NCBI GenBank assembly: GCA_003219695.1
Contig: QHQA01000057.1
Span: 1 to 64,000 of the forward strand
Direction: 5' to 3'
Length of the DNA: 64,000 nucleotides
Source: Verrucomicrobiota bacterium
GTDB taxonomy: Bacteria; Verrucomicrobiota; Verrucomicrobiia; Chthoniobacterales; UBA10450
Both the position numbers and the translations under genes were made by a program. Shown here one piece after another: positions 38,253 to 48,319 of the stretch. Numbering within the stretch: the first letter of the stretch is position 1; every line of letters starts with the position of its first letter. The notes under the pieces are model-generated. The model was not told the origin of the DNA. It did no database searches and saw only the letters and a list, made by a program, of their open reading frames with translations.

Positions 38253-40643
38253 TCACTCAAGACAGTTCGATTCTGCGTGCCGGTCTCCGCCCAACCTTGC
38301 CCGAGATAGCGAATGGCGACGCCAAACAGCACGCGCTTGTCGAATAATCGCTATGGTCCCGCAAAGCAAGAGCACCACCATCGTAACCCGGTTCAATACC
38401 ATCAAGACCTGAAACAGTGTCGGACGATACGCGAACTCGACACGATTTTTGCCGGCATTCAGGAGCACTCCGGCCTGCCACTGGTTTACTCGCAAAACCG
38501 CCTGTTGCTTACCGTTCACCCGGACTTTCCACGCTGGTGTAAACCATTCGTTCAAAATCAGGAGCGAAGCCGCATCGGATTCCACCGTTGAGTAACTGCG
38601 ATTCGGTTGGTTATGAGGATTCGTGATGCGATCACCAGAGCCCGACGGCGGTTGTGCCGCGCCCAGAAGCCGCCGCGCGGCGTTGAAGTCTCGCGGCCTG
38701 ACATACGCCTCGGAGAAGTAATCAAAGCCGTTCCTGACAACGTTTGTGAATCCGCGCTCGCCATTGGTCAGGGCTGCAACGCGATGCACCAGCGTGAGTC
38801 GCTCCATTGGATTGGGGTTTTCGTACAAGCGATAGCCTTCGGTCTCGAGAATCTGTTTTGCATTTGGATCAAGCGACGAATCACTCGGACCACATAACAC
38901 ATAACGCGCTCCCATCATCTCGCGCAGATGAGGGACGTTGGTCAAATTGCTGAAACGAAACTGATCAAAAGGCTGTGGAGGTATCTGATTGTAGAAGCTT
39001 TTGATTCCATAGTAACTTGCGTTCATTGCCCAAAACCGGTTAGAAAATGCCTTGTCACGGAAATCTACCCGGTAATCGGCCGCATCGATTTTTCGAGCCA
39101 CGCTCTGGAGCACTCGGTGGCTAAGTAGATTGGGCGGCTTGTCGAAGTCTGACTGAGAGACTGAGATTCCTCTTACAGGAATCACCATTGCGGCGACCGA
39201 AACGAGTACCCCGGCTGACGTGACATCCTTGTAGCGAGCTACCCTACAGGAACGCCCCAGTACGAACAGAATCGGTGCCAATGCCAGGATCCAAAATCCA
39301 CCTTGCGTCCGGTGGCCTGCGTCCTCTATAAGCTCCCAGAGAATGATTCCAGCGAAAATTAGCATCAATACTGCAGCCGGAATCAGCGAGCGCGGATTTC
39401 GGTGTTCTTTCCATTGCTCAAAGCGCCGCGCCAAAAGGCTGTAGCCAAGCCCGCTTAACAAGGAAGCGCCAATCACGAAGAGAACAAGATGCCGTCCAGC
39501 TTCGCGAATCTTGTTAATCAACGGAAGATGGAAGTTCACGTAGGCCATTCCCAGGTTAGTCCCAAAGCCCGAAAGCAAGCCATAAAGGCCGATGATTCCA
39601 AATGCCACCACCAGCATGCGGCGAAAACCATCGAGGTGGCGAAAGTACACGCCGGTCAGCAGCGCTCCGAGAACACCGAGCGGGCCGACGTAAGGGCTTC
39701 CGACGATGCTAATCCAGGTTGGTTTGATTATAATACCTTTGGCCTGGCCTAGCGTAACTTGAGTGAGGTTGAAATTTTCCCATGGAATATGAGCGTGTCC
39801 GATCACCGCTGCGCCAGCGCCGATGTGGCGAATCATCCCGCCAGTGGCGATGTACGTGGGGAGTATCGCCGCCCCCGCGAATCCGAATGCGATCGCGCCA
39901 CACAACGCTAGGGACCACGCGACGCGCCCGAGGTCCCGTAAGCGTCGCTGCAGATACAACCACGCACTGACTGTTGCAAATAGTATGGCGCAACTCAAAG
40001 CGGTATGAATTACGGCTTGTGACGGGCTTGCCAGGGCTAGCAGGCCCGCTGCAATGGAGAAGACCAGCATTCCCGGGAGCTTGCCGGGAAATCGCAATAA
40101 CAACACCCCGCCAGCAAGCACTAACGGCAACCATGCATAGCTGGCTGTAACAGTGATCCAACTGGCGTAGAGTTCTGTGTTACGCGCCAGCATTCCGACG
40201 GATGCGCCAATATACGCCGCCCACGGTGGAACCGTCGTGCATCGCAACAACACATAAAGATTGACGTAAAAGATAAAGAGGTGAAGCAGGGTCAGATGGG
40301 TGAGCGTATAGAGCGACGCCAACGGCCCGCCATAGTTGATCAGCCCAAAAAAATAAAACGGGTAGAGAATTGAAAAGTGCGGACTCTCAAAAACGGGAAA
40401 GCCGGTCCCGATATCCGGCAAGTAGTAGGGCACAGTCCCTGAGAACGCCAAGCGTGAGACCTCGGAAAATATCGGTCCATAGATGTGGACATTGTCCAGA
40501 AAGGGCCCAAAGAGCAGCCGGCCCGCTAAGAATGAGCCGTAGCGAAGCAAAAATGTAATAACCAACGCGAGAATGATAAACGCGTCCGAGCCGCCACTGT
40601 ATCGCTGCTCGGGGATCATGCGCTCAGAAGGTCTTATGGCCAC
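38253..40643 (-). CDS. Large multi-TM membrane protein, YfhO-like
   Basis: 796 aa, C-terminal LILNEWFTPAWKVRVNGKQQAVLRVNQWQAGVLLNAGKNRVEFAYRP. Confidence 0.7.
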   Translation of the reverse strand: MAIRPSERMIPEQRYSGGSDAFIILALVITFLLRYGSFLAGRLLFGPFLDNVHIYGPIFSEVSRLAFSGTVPYYLPDIGTGFPVFESPHFSILYPFYFFGLINYGGPLASLYTLTHLTLLHLFIFYVNLYVLLRCTTVPPWAAYIGASVGMLARNTELYASWITVTASYAWLPLVLAGGVLLLRFPGKLPGMLVFSIAAGLLALASPSQAVIHTALSCAILFATVSAWLYLQRRLRDLGRVAWSLALCGAIAFGFAGAAILPTYIATGGMIRHIGAGAAVIGHAHIPWENFNLTQVTLGQAKGIIIKPTWISIVGSPYVGPLGVLGALLTGVYFRHLDGFRRMLVVAFGIIGLYGLLSGFGTNLGMAYVNFHLPLINKIREAGRHLVLFVIGASLLSGLGYSLLARRFEQWKEHRNPRSLIPAAVLMLIFAGIILWELIEDAGHRTQGGFWILALAPILFVLGRSCRVARYKDVTSAGVLVSVAAMVIPVRGISVSQSDFDKPPNLLSHRVLQSVARKIDAADYRVDFRDKAFSNRFWAMNASYYGIKSFYNQIPPQPFDQFRFSNLTNVPHLREMMGARYVLCGPSDSSLDPNAKQILETEGYRLYENPNPMERLTLVHRVAALTNGERGFTNVVRNGFDYFSEAYVRPRDFNAARRLLGAAQPPSGSGDRITNPHNQPNRSYSTVESDAASLLILNEWFTPAWKVRVNGKQQAVLRVNQWQAGVLLNAGKNRVEFAYRPTLFQVLMVLNRVTMVVLLLCGTIAIIRQARAVWRRHSLSRARLGGDRHAESNCLE

Positions 40644-40804
40644 GCGGCGATTATCCTCTGGGATTCAGCTCCTGCAACAGCGCCATAAGCGTTTCTGTGA
40701 AAACTGAGTGGCGAAAGTCTTCGCAGCTGGATGTGAATCTGATCGCATCCTGCGAAGTAACATGTCGGCGGCTGCTGGTGTCGGCAGGCTTTCGGCTCCC
40801 TGAC

Positions 40805-42772
40805 TCAAGCCTTCGGCTCGGTATTACTTGGTAACATCAAGACCAGCCCACCGGCTTCCAAGACGCGATGCCAACCGGGGTCTATCGCTTTAAGGGTCGT
40901 CAATACTCTCTCACTTTCAGATTCTGGAACGGCGACGGCATTTGCACGACCGGTTTCTATCACGCGACGGAATTTTGGCTCCAACCGTTGGAGCCGCTGG
41001 AGATTACCGGATTTTTCACTCTCGATGAAAGCCTGCGCGTAGTGGCGGAGATTGCCTTCCTCCGGGTTTCCGGCGTTTGCGAAATAATGGGTCACGAGTC
41101 TGGGAGCGACGACTTTCATTTCCGGGAAAAGAAGCGGCAACTCACAGCCAGCCGTCCAAGTTGGCGCGAGCAGCCTGGCATGAGCGATGTATCTGCCGGC
41201 AGCCCTGGCAAAGTCAACGTTTGCCGGAAGCAGTTGGTATTCTCCTGGCGATTTCCAGCCGATGCCGAGTGCCGGATCTCTTGGCATGATCGATAGCCCG
41301 CCAAAGCTGTAAATAAAACTCAGTATGACCGCCAGTAGCGCGACCGCTGTTGGTAATCGTCCCGTGCAAGGCCGGGCTTGTCGTGCCAGTCGCGGCCCTG
41401 CGGCCGCGACTAGCGCACACAGCAGCGGCAATTGCAAAAGATAGACAAGCCGGAAATAACAGTAAGCGAGAATGTTCTTCATCCACCAATGCGCCAGGAG
41501 CGGATTCAAACAAAACAGCCACACGGCGCATAGATAAGAGAAAAGGAACAGGCCATTCCTCCCTCTGACGATTAGCAGCGGCACAACAACCATGAGTATC
41601 GCGTCGCGCACGAGCTCAGCCCGCTCACCCAGAACGTAATCTACAGCTTCGGACCACGGCATGTATCTTGGGCCAAACATTCGGATGTCGATCGGCTTTG
41701 GGATGACGTTAAGTGTGAGTAAAACCAGTACCCCAATTGGGTAGGCGAGTGGAATTAGCAGGAGGAGGCCGCGGCGAATTTGCGCGGCTAAATCATGTCG
41801 TATCCTGTTTTCCACAAGCTCAAGCGCAAAAAAAGCTATCCAGGAGCACCCGATGGTTGCTGGGATCAAGTAGAGAGCGCTGTTATGTAAACCCACTCCT
41901 GCGATCGCTAAAAGGACAAGGCATGTCAGATCGCCAGGGTTTCCCCGGCGCAAGAACCGATAAGTAAGCGAAAGAGCCAGTGGCAAGAACAGGAGCCAAA
42001 CGATCGGTTTACCCTGCCACATGTAGCCGGAAACAGTCGCAAACCCGAGCCATCCGGCACTCTGGATCGATTCAAGCGGTCGGCCAGCGATCAGAGAAAA
42101 GCCAGCGCCAAGAAGGGCTCCGATTGGCGCAGGATCGGCGACGAGCAGAAATGCCATTCCTAGCAAGGCCCCGATTGCCGCAGGCCAGCGATCCAAGCCG
42201 AATCGTCGAGTACACCAATAGAAAACAAAAGGAACCGAAAACGCCGCAAAGATGTGCCCGATGACCTGGTAAAAGTACAAAGGATCGACTCCGAGGTAAT
42301 GTCCCAGGAAAGCCATGAGCATCTCGTGACTGGTTGCCAGATGAACTGGCGAAAACGCCGCGGCATCCATATCCACGCTTGTCTGATGGAGGAAAATCGG
42401 CTGGTCGAGCGCTGAGAGTTGAGCGAGAGCTCGATGAAAATAGACCACGTCATCTTGATTAGGACGGCGCACAAAAAGAGCCGTTGTCGCGTAGGCGATG
42501 CCCAGGACCAGCAGAAGGACTTGGGACAGGTGAAACCGATATCCTTTGCCCGGCGTCGCGTTCGTTTTCTTCCACAGCCGCCCGAGAGAAAAGAAACCGG
42601 CAACGGCCATGGCCAGGAAACACCACGTGATGGTTTTCGCCGGCCATCTGAGGACAAGAACAAGCTGATAGGCGAGCGTCCAAAATGCGGCTGCGGCTAT
42701 TGGCAGCAGCAGCATATCCCCGGCGTGAGAGTCGGCGGGTCTTTCACTTTCAGAGAAACGCATGGAGTTCAT
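40805..42772 (-). CDS. Large multi-TM membrane protein
   Basis: 655 aa, multiple hydrophobic helices. Confidence 0.6.
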   Translation of the reverse strand: MNSMRFSESERPADSHAGDMLLLPIAAAAFWTLAYQLVLVLRWPAKTITWCFLAMAVAGFFSLGRLWKKTNATPGKGYRFHLSQVLLLVLGIAYATTALFVRRPNQDDVVYFHRALAQLSALDQPIFLHQTSVDMDAAAFSPVHLATSHEMLMAFLGHYLGVDPLYFYQVIGHIFAAFSVPFVFYWCTRRFGLDRWPAAIGALLGMAFLLVADPAPIGALLGAGFSLIAGRPLESIQSAGWLGFATVSGYMWQGKPIVWLLFLPLALSLTYRFLRRGNPGDLTCLVLLAIAGVGLHNSALYLIPATIGCSWIAFFALELVENRIRHDLAAQIRRGLLLLIPLAYPIGVLVLLTLNVIPKPIDIRMFGPRYMPWSEAVDYVLGERAELVRDAILMVVVPLLIVRGRNGLFLFSYLCAVWLFCLNPLLAHWWMKNILAYCYFRLVYLLQLPLLCALVAAAGPRLARQARPCTGRLPTAVALLAVILSFIYSFGGLSIMPRDPALGIGWKSPGEYQLLPANVDFARAAGRYIAHARLLAPTWTAGCELPLLFPEMKVVAPRLVTHYFANAGNPEEGNLRHYAQAFIESEKSGNLQRLQRLEPKFRRVIETGRANAVAVPESESERVLTTLKAIDPGWHRVLEAGGLVLMLPSNTEPKA

Positions 42773-42850
42773 CCTTGGAACTCTTCGGAATTCCGATCCT
42801 TTTCAGCGCCTTCCGGATGTTCGGCGTGGCAGCGTCTTTTCACTTCCCAC

Positions 42851-43270
42851 TCATAAGGGCTGCGCGAGCAAGTAAATTGCGACCAGCGCGAGCAGAAAGT
42901 AGGGAACAAGCACCGCCGCTCCGGCATAATCTTTTGCCATTCGCTGCCCAAAAAATAGCGCAAGGATCGCAACGGCGGAAATCACAGCGCCGTAGAATGC
43001 GATCGTTGAATCCCGCAACAGAATTACCAGGACGCAACCGATTGCGCTCAAAGCGCCGGCCGCCGTCTCAAGGATTGTTATGATAGTCAGCAGTGCCGGA
43101 ACGGTTCCCGCCAACGGACTCTTGGCGAAATGTCCTTTTAGCCATTCGAGGTTCCCGCAGCGATCAACAACTTTATCAATCCCCGATTGAAGGAAAAGAA
43201 TCGCAAAAAAAGCAGAAGCGAAGATCTGCGCGAGATAAATTGCCAGGGCGAATGTGTGCAAAGCCGACAT
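42851..43270 (-). CDS. Small four-TM membrane protein, DoxX-like
   Basis: 139 aa, FAILFLQSGIDKVVD and four hydrophobic segments. Confidence 0.55.
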   Translation of the reverse strand: MSALHTFALAIYLAQIFASAFFAILFLQSGIDKVVDRCGNLEWLKGHFAKSPLAGTVPALLTIITILETAAGALSAIGCVLVILLRDSTIAFYGAVISAVAILALFFGQRMAKDYAGAAVLVPYFLLALVAIYLLAQPL

Positions 43271-43390
43271 AACTAACGCATGTTAGCTGCAACATTCCAG
43301 CATTGTCGATGGTTCAGTGCTAACAACTGCCCTGTTTTTTTTGGAGGGCGCAGGCCGGTTCTTGGCCAGCGAATCTGCTGTGCGCAAGAA

Positions 43391-43423
43391 AAACAGGGAC
43401 GCGGTTTATCCGCGTCCCTGTTT
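43391..43423 (-). terminator. Rho-independent terminator of the S8 protease gene
   Basis: AAACAGGGACGCGG TTTAT CCGCGTCCCTGTTT perfect 14-bp stem; minus strand continues TTCTT. Confidence 0.85.
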
Positions 43424-43443
43424 GATGTTTTTCAATCTGATTA

Positions 43444-45708
43444 TTAGCGGCCGACGGTAGCGTAGTATGCGAAATGCAGGTCGTTGCTGCCCGGTCCATC
43501 GAGGTTGATCCAACCTTGGACCACATCGCCATGACCTGCACTGACCGTCACCGTCATTGTGGTCGAACCGTTGGCCGGCACGGTCACACTGGCCGGGACG
43601 GTGACTCGGCTATCGCCAGCGCTCAGGATCCCAGCATCGTAAATGCTGTCGACAGTGCCCCCGAACGTGTCCGGAGTGAACTTTGTCGTCGAGACGCTGA
43701 ACGTCTCGCTGCTGCCAGTCGGGTTGTAAAGCGTGATCGTCAACGATGTCGGATGTCCAACGGTTACTTTGCCGAAGCTCGCCGAGACCGGATCCATCCA
43801 CGTTGTCGCGTCTGCCGCTACGGAAAGGTTCTCGCGTCCGGTGCCCTGTGCCGTCGGACCGATGTCGTGCGTGCCAGTCAATGAGTCTTTGATCACCAAG
43901 TCAGCTCGGTTAACAAGGGCCGACTTGACTTGTGCGGGCGACCACGTCGGATGGAGGTTCAGGAGCACGGCTGCCGAGCCGGCAATGTGCGGCGTTGACA
44001 TCGACGTGCCGCTGAAGAAAGCCCAGCCTGAACCATCACCCGGGCAGCCGGGCCCCTTGCCCACGCATGTGATCGAACTCAGGACGTTCACACCGACTGA
44101 GGTCACGTCAGGCTTGACGGCAAAATCAACAGCCGTTGGGCCCTGACTGCTGAAGCCGGCGAGGATATCCTGGCTAGCAGTGATGAACTCCTGGAAAGTC
44201 GCAACCGCTGACGCATCCGGTGGATTGGCCGCTCGCAGCGCTGCCCCTTCGTTCTTGCCGATCATGACTGCGGGCAAGTCATCGCCGCCAAGCCCGTCCT
44301 TCGCCATCGCGATTGGGTCACCGGCGACATTATTAATCACCAGCACGCCGACAGCACCGGCTGCGATGGCGTTCCGCACCTTGGTGCTGAACGTACATGT
44401 CCCGCGATCGACGATCGCCAGCTTGCCGGAAGCGCCTGGATCGATGCTGGTGCAACTGGTAGAATGAGCGTCGAAAAGATCATACGAGGCGGTGGGAAGA
44501 GGAGGGAAGTCCCCGACTGCTGCGCCAATTGTCGTGCCGCCGCTCGCCGGATACGTGAACGGCTGGCCGACGAAATGTCTGTTTGTGCTCGCGCCGACCG
44601 TGATGATCTTGCGCGCGCGACCGGGTGACTCAATCGTGCCTGCCCCGGGGCCGCTGTTACCGGCTGCCACCGCCACGACCAAGCCCGCGTCCACCGCATT
44701 GTCGAGTCCGTTCGCAAGCAGGTCGTTGTTACCATGGTAGGTGCCGCCCAGCGACAGATTGAGAACGTTCATCCCATCGGCGATCGCGGCCTCGACGGCG
44801 TTGAGAATGTCCTCGCTGCGGGCGTTAACAACGTCTCCGGGAAAGACGTTGTAGTTGCCTAGCCAGGCGCCCGGCGCGATTCCAGACATGTCACCGATGC
44901 TGACGCCATTTACGACAGCATTGAGGTTAGGGTCGTAAATTCCGGCCGCGATCCCGGCGGTATGTGTCCCATGGTCCTGAATGGCCTGCGCGTCGAGGCC
45001 CTGCTGGTTGGCCTTGTTGTAGAACACCTTCGCGACAATGACTTTTTGCGAGACGTACTTGCAGTCCTGGTCTTGATGATGCGAATTGCTGTCTGCTGCG
45101 TCGCACTTTGGAAATCCGGGAGGATAACTGAACCCGCTCGGATTGAAGAACGGATGCGTATTATCGATACCAGTGTCGATATCGCCAATCTTGATGCCAG
45201 CACCGGCGTTGGCTCTGCCCCCCGCCTCGCCCCAAGCGCCCGATGCATTAATGATCTGGTAGCTCTGGCTCAGGTTGGGATGGTAGAAGACGTTGTACTG
45301 AACCTGTTGCACCATCGGCGCGCCTGCAATCGTCTCCAGCGATGTCCCGTTAAGTTGCACGGCGACCGCGTTAAGTGAAATGTCGTACTCGCTGGTTATT
45401 TTCGCGTTCGGCGCGTTGGTGCGCAGCCAGTTTCTGAAACCGTTGCGCAACACAGCGAGTTGAGCACGGTACGATTTAACGGTGTTACTGTTGAAATCGA
45501 TTGTCTTGCCCGGAGCCGGTTTGGTAGCGGAATACGTGCTTAGCGGATCGCCCCTGAGTTGGACGACCACGCTTGAGTTGTCGACGTCGGGCCCGTGGAT
45601 AAAGGCGTCGGCGCTTGCCTTCGGTCGAGGCGAACCGCCCACGCCAAATGCAATTACGCCCAAGCCAATGGAAGAGAATATCAGGAATGTTGCGATGATT
45701 TTTTTCAT
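43444..45708 (-). CDS. S8 (subtilisin-like) serine peptidase with PA domain
   Basis: IGDIDTGIDNTHPFF, DHGTHTAGIAAG, FFSGTSMSTPHIAGSAAVL, signal-like N-terminus. Confidence 0.93.
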   Translation of the reverse strand: MKKIIATFLIFSSIGLGVIAFGVGGSPRPKASADAFIHGPDVDNSSVVVQLRGDPLSTYSATKPAPGKTIDFNSNTVKSYRAQLAVLRNGFRNWLRTNAPNAKITSEYDISLNAVAVQLNGTSLETIAGAPMVQQVQYNVFYHPNLSQSYQIINASGAWGEAGGRANAGAGIKIGDIDTGIDNTHPFFNPSGFSYPPGFPKCDAADSNSHHQDQDCKYVSQKVIVAKVFYNKANQQGLDAQAIQDHGTHTAGIAAGIYDPNLNAVVNGVSIGDMSGIAPGAWLGNYNVFPGDVVNARSEDILNAVEAAIADGMNVLNLSLGGTYHGNNDLLANGLDNAVDAGLVVAVAAGNSGPGAGTIESPGRARKIITVGASTNRHFVGQPFTYPASGGTTIGAAVGDFPPLPTASYDLFDAHSTSCTSIDPGASGKLAIVDRGTCTFSTKVRNAIAAGAVGVLVINNVAGDPIAMAKDGLGGDDLPAVMIGKNEGAALRAANPPDASAVATFQEFITASQDILAGFSSQGPTAVDFAVKPDVTSVGVNVLSSITCVGKGPGCPGDGSGWAFFSGTSMSTPHIAGSAAVLLNLHPTWSPAQVKSALVNRADLVIKDSLTGTHDIGPTAQGTGRENLSVAADATTWMDPVSASFGKVTVGHPTSLTITLYNPTGSSETFSVSTTKFTPDTFGGTVDSIYDAGILSAGDSRVTVPASVTVPANGSTTMTVTVSAGHGDVVQGWINLDGPGSNDLHFAYYATVGR

Positions 45709-45968
45709 AGGTTTTTGATAGGTGAAAGTTCATGACTTTCAAAAGCTGCTGACTAGTTGTCAACCCGTGTTTTCTGCGCGATCCAAAAGACTTGCCGGTG
45801 CTGGCGGCAGCCGTGGCGGCGCGGGTAGACGCGATCGCGACGGGCGATAGTAGCCAGGCATCTTGTCCGCCACAGGACGGACTCGCTGCGGCGAGCCCGT
45901 GGGCCGGCGGGCGTCTCGCCTGCCGAGGACGCTAAAGGCCGCACCAGGCTGGCAGTGCCAAACCATCG

Positions 45969-46946
45969 TCAGACTCCATCGCGCGCTCTCGTCAGAATTC
46001 TGCGGAGTTGACGTTCATCCGTGCGCAAATCCCTGTTGAGTTTTTGCAGCATCCACAATGTTCGCGCTTCGCCTTTTAGCTTCAGTGCGTCGGCTTCCTT
46101 CCGTACTTGCGTAGCGCGGATCGCTTCCGAACGCGCAGCCGATTGATTTGCGCTGAGCTTTGATCCCTGCTTCGGAACGCCGCGCGCCTTGTTCAGTGCC
46201 GTAATCGCGCGCCAGTTCAAATCCCGTTTGGGATCGAAACTCCAGTAGGCCGGAATAAAGATCATTGTTCCAAACGGCGTTAGATTCGCTGTGAGCTTCA
46301 GAAGCAGCGGCCGATCGCCGCGCATTCCGTAGAGATGCCATCGCTGACAAAACACGTCGAAGATCGCGTGAAACCGGTCTGCTGTTTTCGTCCAGCGAAC
46401 CGGCCAGTAATCACGCATGCTGCGCTCAGTGACAAGCCGGCGTCGGATGATTCCTTTGTGATCAGTAAACTTTTTCACATCAAAGTGCGCTTTAATCGCA
46501 TTCCATTGTGCTTGAAACGCGGGATCTTCAGCGAGCAAACGTTCGACGTTATCGTATTTGTGACGCGCGCGGATTAACGGTTCGTAATTGCCGTACTGAA
46601 CCGAATGCTCGTGCTCCGAAACTGCGCGCTGAGTTCGATTACTCGGCAGCGGTGGAAGCAGATTAATCAGCAGAATCATCGTGTTGTCGAGCCGTCTGCC
46701 GGCTAGTGCGCGATAAAGCCCGACGCGAAATAATCCTTCGATATCGACGGGCCATAGCGTGATCGGGACGAAAAGCCACTCGTAAAGTTTTTGGAGGTGA
46801 TCCGAATCGGGGTGCTTGGTCCTGGGGAGACGGTGAAACTTCTCAACCAAATCCTTGCTGTTCTCGAGCCGACGATACGCCAGTGCAGCGAGACGTTTTA
46901 AGTCGCTCGCAAGAGAGGGACGCTTCTCTGACTTTGATCGTCGCAT
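45969..46946 (-). CDS. Protein of unknown function
   Basis: Long ORF, start at MRRSKSEKRPSLASDLKRLAALAYRRLEN; no family recognised. Confidence 0.55.
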   Translation of the reverse strand: MRRSKSEKRPSLASDLKRLAALAYRRLENSKDLVEKFHRLPRTKHPDSDHLQKLYEWLFVPITLWPVDIEGLFRVGLYRALAGRRLDNTMILLINLLPPLPSNRTQRAVSEHEHSVQYGNYEPLIRARHKYDNVERLLAEDPAFQAQWNAIKAHFDVKKFTDHKGIIRRRLVTERSMRDYWPVRWTKTADRFHAIFDVFCQRWHLYGMRGDRPLLLKLTANLTPFGTMIFIPAYWSFDPKRDLNWRAITALNKARGVPKQGSKLSANQSAARSEAIRATQVRKEADALKLKGEARTLWMLQKLNRDLRTDERQLRRILTRARDGV

Positions 46947-47006
46947 CTCGATTGTCCCCAAATGTTGTCCGGTTTTTAGGACCCGAATTTCACTAAACTT
47001 ACAGGA

Positions 47007-47897
47007 ATGAAGCAGAGCGAACCAGCCAATCCGAGAAGAATCAACGTGCAACCAAATAGGTTCCGTCCGCAGCCGCCAAGTCTCGCCGACCAGATGTCCG
47101 GTTACTCCGATACTGGAATGACCCGCGAAACCCACCGCCTCGCGCGGACAATTCTAGCCAAGCCGGACATTTCAGCTGAAGAATTTTGCGAAACACTCAT
47201 GACCGCAGGTGTGGAACAGAACTTCGAGAAGTGGAGGCCGAGAATCGAAGCAGCCCACGCGCGACAATCGCGCGAGTTCAAACGCAAGGTCCGTCCGTGC
47301 ATGTTGTCGATGTACGCTTCGTTGGGAGATTACGAGAATGCCCGGAGATTTATTTCACTCCGGAACGCGTGGACTGCCTTTGAAATGTTCTGGAGCATGG
47401 ATGTGCTGCTCGCGCTTGATATGTTGGACGACGCCAAATGTCTAGCGCGAAGATCTGTGAAATGTTTACCGCTAGCGACGACGCCAATAGAGCAAAGCCT
47501 TCTAATTGATGCCGCCGCAACCTTCTTTGCGCGAACGCGCGAATGGGACAAGGCAATTACACTATGGAAGCACGCGCCGGCGTACGAGCCGTTACGTGGA
47601 AACGCGCTCGAGGGAATCATTCACATACATTTGGCGCGAGCGTTTGAAGCAGTCGAACGCGGACTCGAGATCGTCACCGAACTGAAACGGAAGCCTGACA
47701 CTACATTAGAGTTGTGCCTGCCGGGCAACGAATCGGCAATGCTCGAAGACGATGAAAAACAGCTGCTAAAACTCAAGCGCGGAATCGCCAAGATTCTGCC
47801 TGAAGAAGCTCGGAGAGAGCTCGGCATTTCGAATGGAGGGATTGAGCAGCGCAACGAAAATCGGCCAGGTGAAATCGCGAACCGGATACGATCCTGA
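47007..47897 (+). CDS. Helical protein of unknown function
   Basis: 296-aa ORF; stop overlaps start of the next ORF by 1 nt. Confidence 0.55.
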   Translation: MKQSEPANPRRINVQPNRFRPQPPSLADQMSGYSDTGMTRETHRLARTILAKPDISAEEFCETLMTAGVEQNFEKWRPRIEAAHARQSREFKRKVRPCMLSMYASLGDYENARRFISLRNAWTAFEMFWSMDVLLALDMLDDAKCLARRSVKCLPLATTPIEQSLLIDAAATFFARTREWDKAITLWKHAPAYEPLRGNALEGIIHIHLARAFEAVERGLEIVTELKRKPDTTLELCLPGNESAMLEDDEKQLLKLKRGIAKILPEEARRELGISNGGIEQRNENRPGEIANRIRS

Positions 47898-48223
47898 TGA
47901 AATTCACGGTCGCTGTAGCCGAGCTTGAGCGTTTGTTCAAAGCGACCGTTGAACGCCCACGCAAAACAGACACCGTCACGCTCTCCGCCTGCGCCGGGCA
48001 TGTCTTCATCGAGTGCAGAGGCGATGTCGCGGGGATTGAGTCGCCCGTCATTCGCGATGGGGCGGTGACGTTGTCAGCACAGAAATTCCGAGACCTTCTC
48101 AGGACTTACAAGGACATGGGTGCGCTAACATTCGACGGAGGCGCGGAGGGGCTGCACATAGAAACACTGCCGATGCGAGTGCTCGGCTACGATCCGCACC
48201 CGAAACCGCTGGCGGAGCTATAG
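47897..48223 (+). CDS. Small protein resembling the N-terminal domain of a DNA sliding clamp
   Basis: MKFTVAVAELERLFKATVE ... GAVTLSAQKFRDLLRTYKDMGALTFDGGAEGLHIETLPMRVLGYD resembles DnaN domain 1 (MKFTV..., ATTVPARKFFDICR...). Confidence 0.45.
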   Translation: MKFTVAVAELERLFKATVERPRKTDTVTLSACAGHVFIECRGDVAGIESPVIRDGAVTLSAQKFRDLLRTYKDMGALTFDGGAEGLHIETLPMRVLGYDPHPKPLAEL

Positions 48224-48319
48224 GTTAAAAGCGCGTCCTTCGACTCCTCGTTCGTCATCTGCGACCGTTGCGGACCACGTGCTTGCCTAGTGGTTCTTGG
48301 GGCTGGCGCAAACTGCGCT

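Noticed and set aside
45823-45965. Additional GC-rich palindromic stretch before 45969
   Set aside because: Several short hairpins (for example CTCGCTGCGGCGAG) but no clear match to the defined families.
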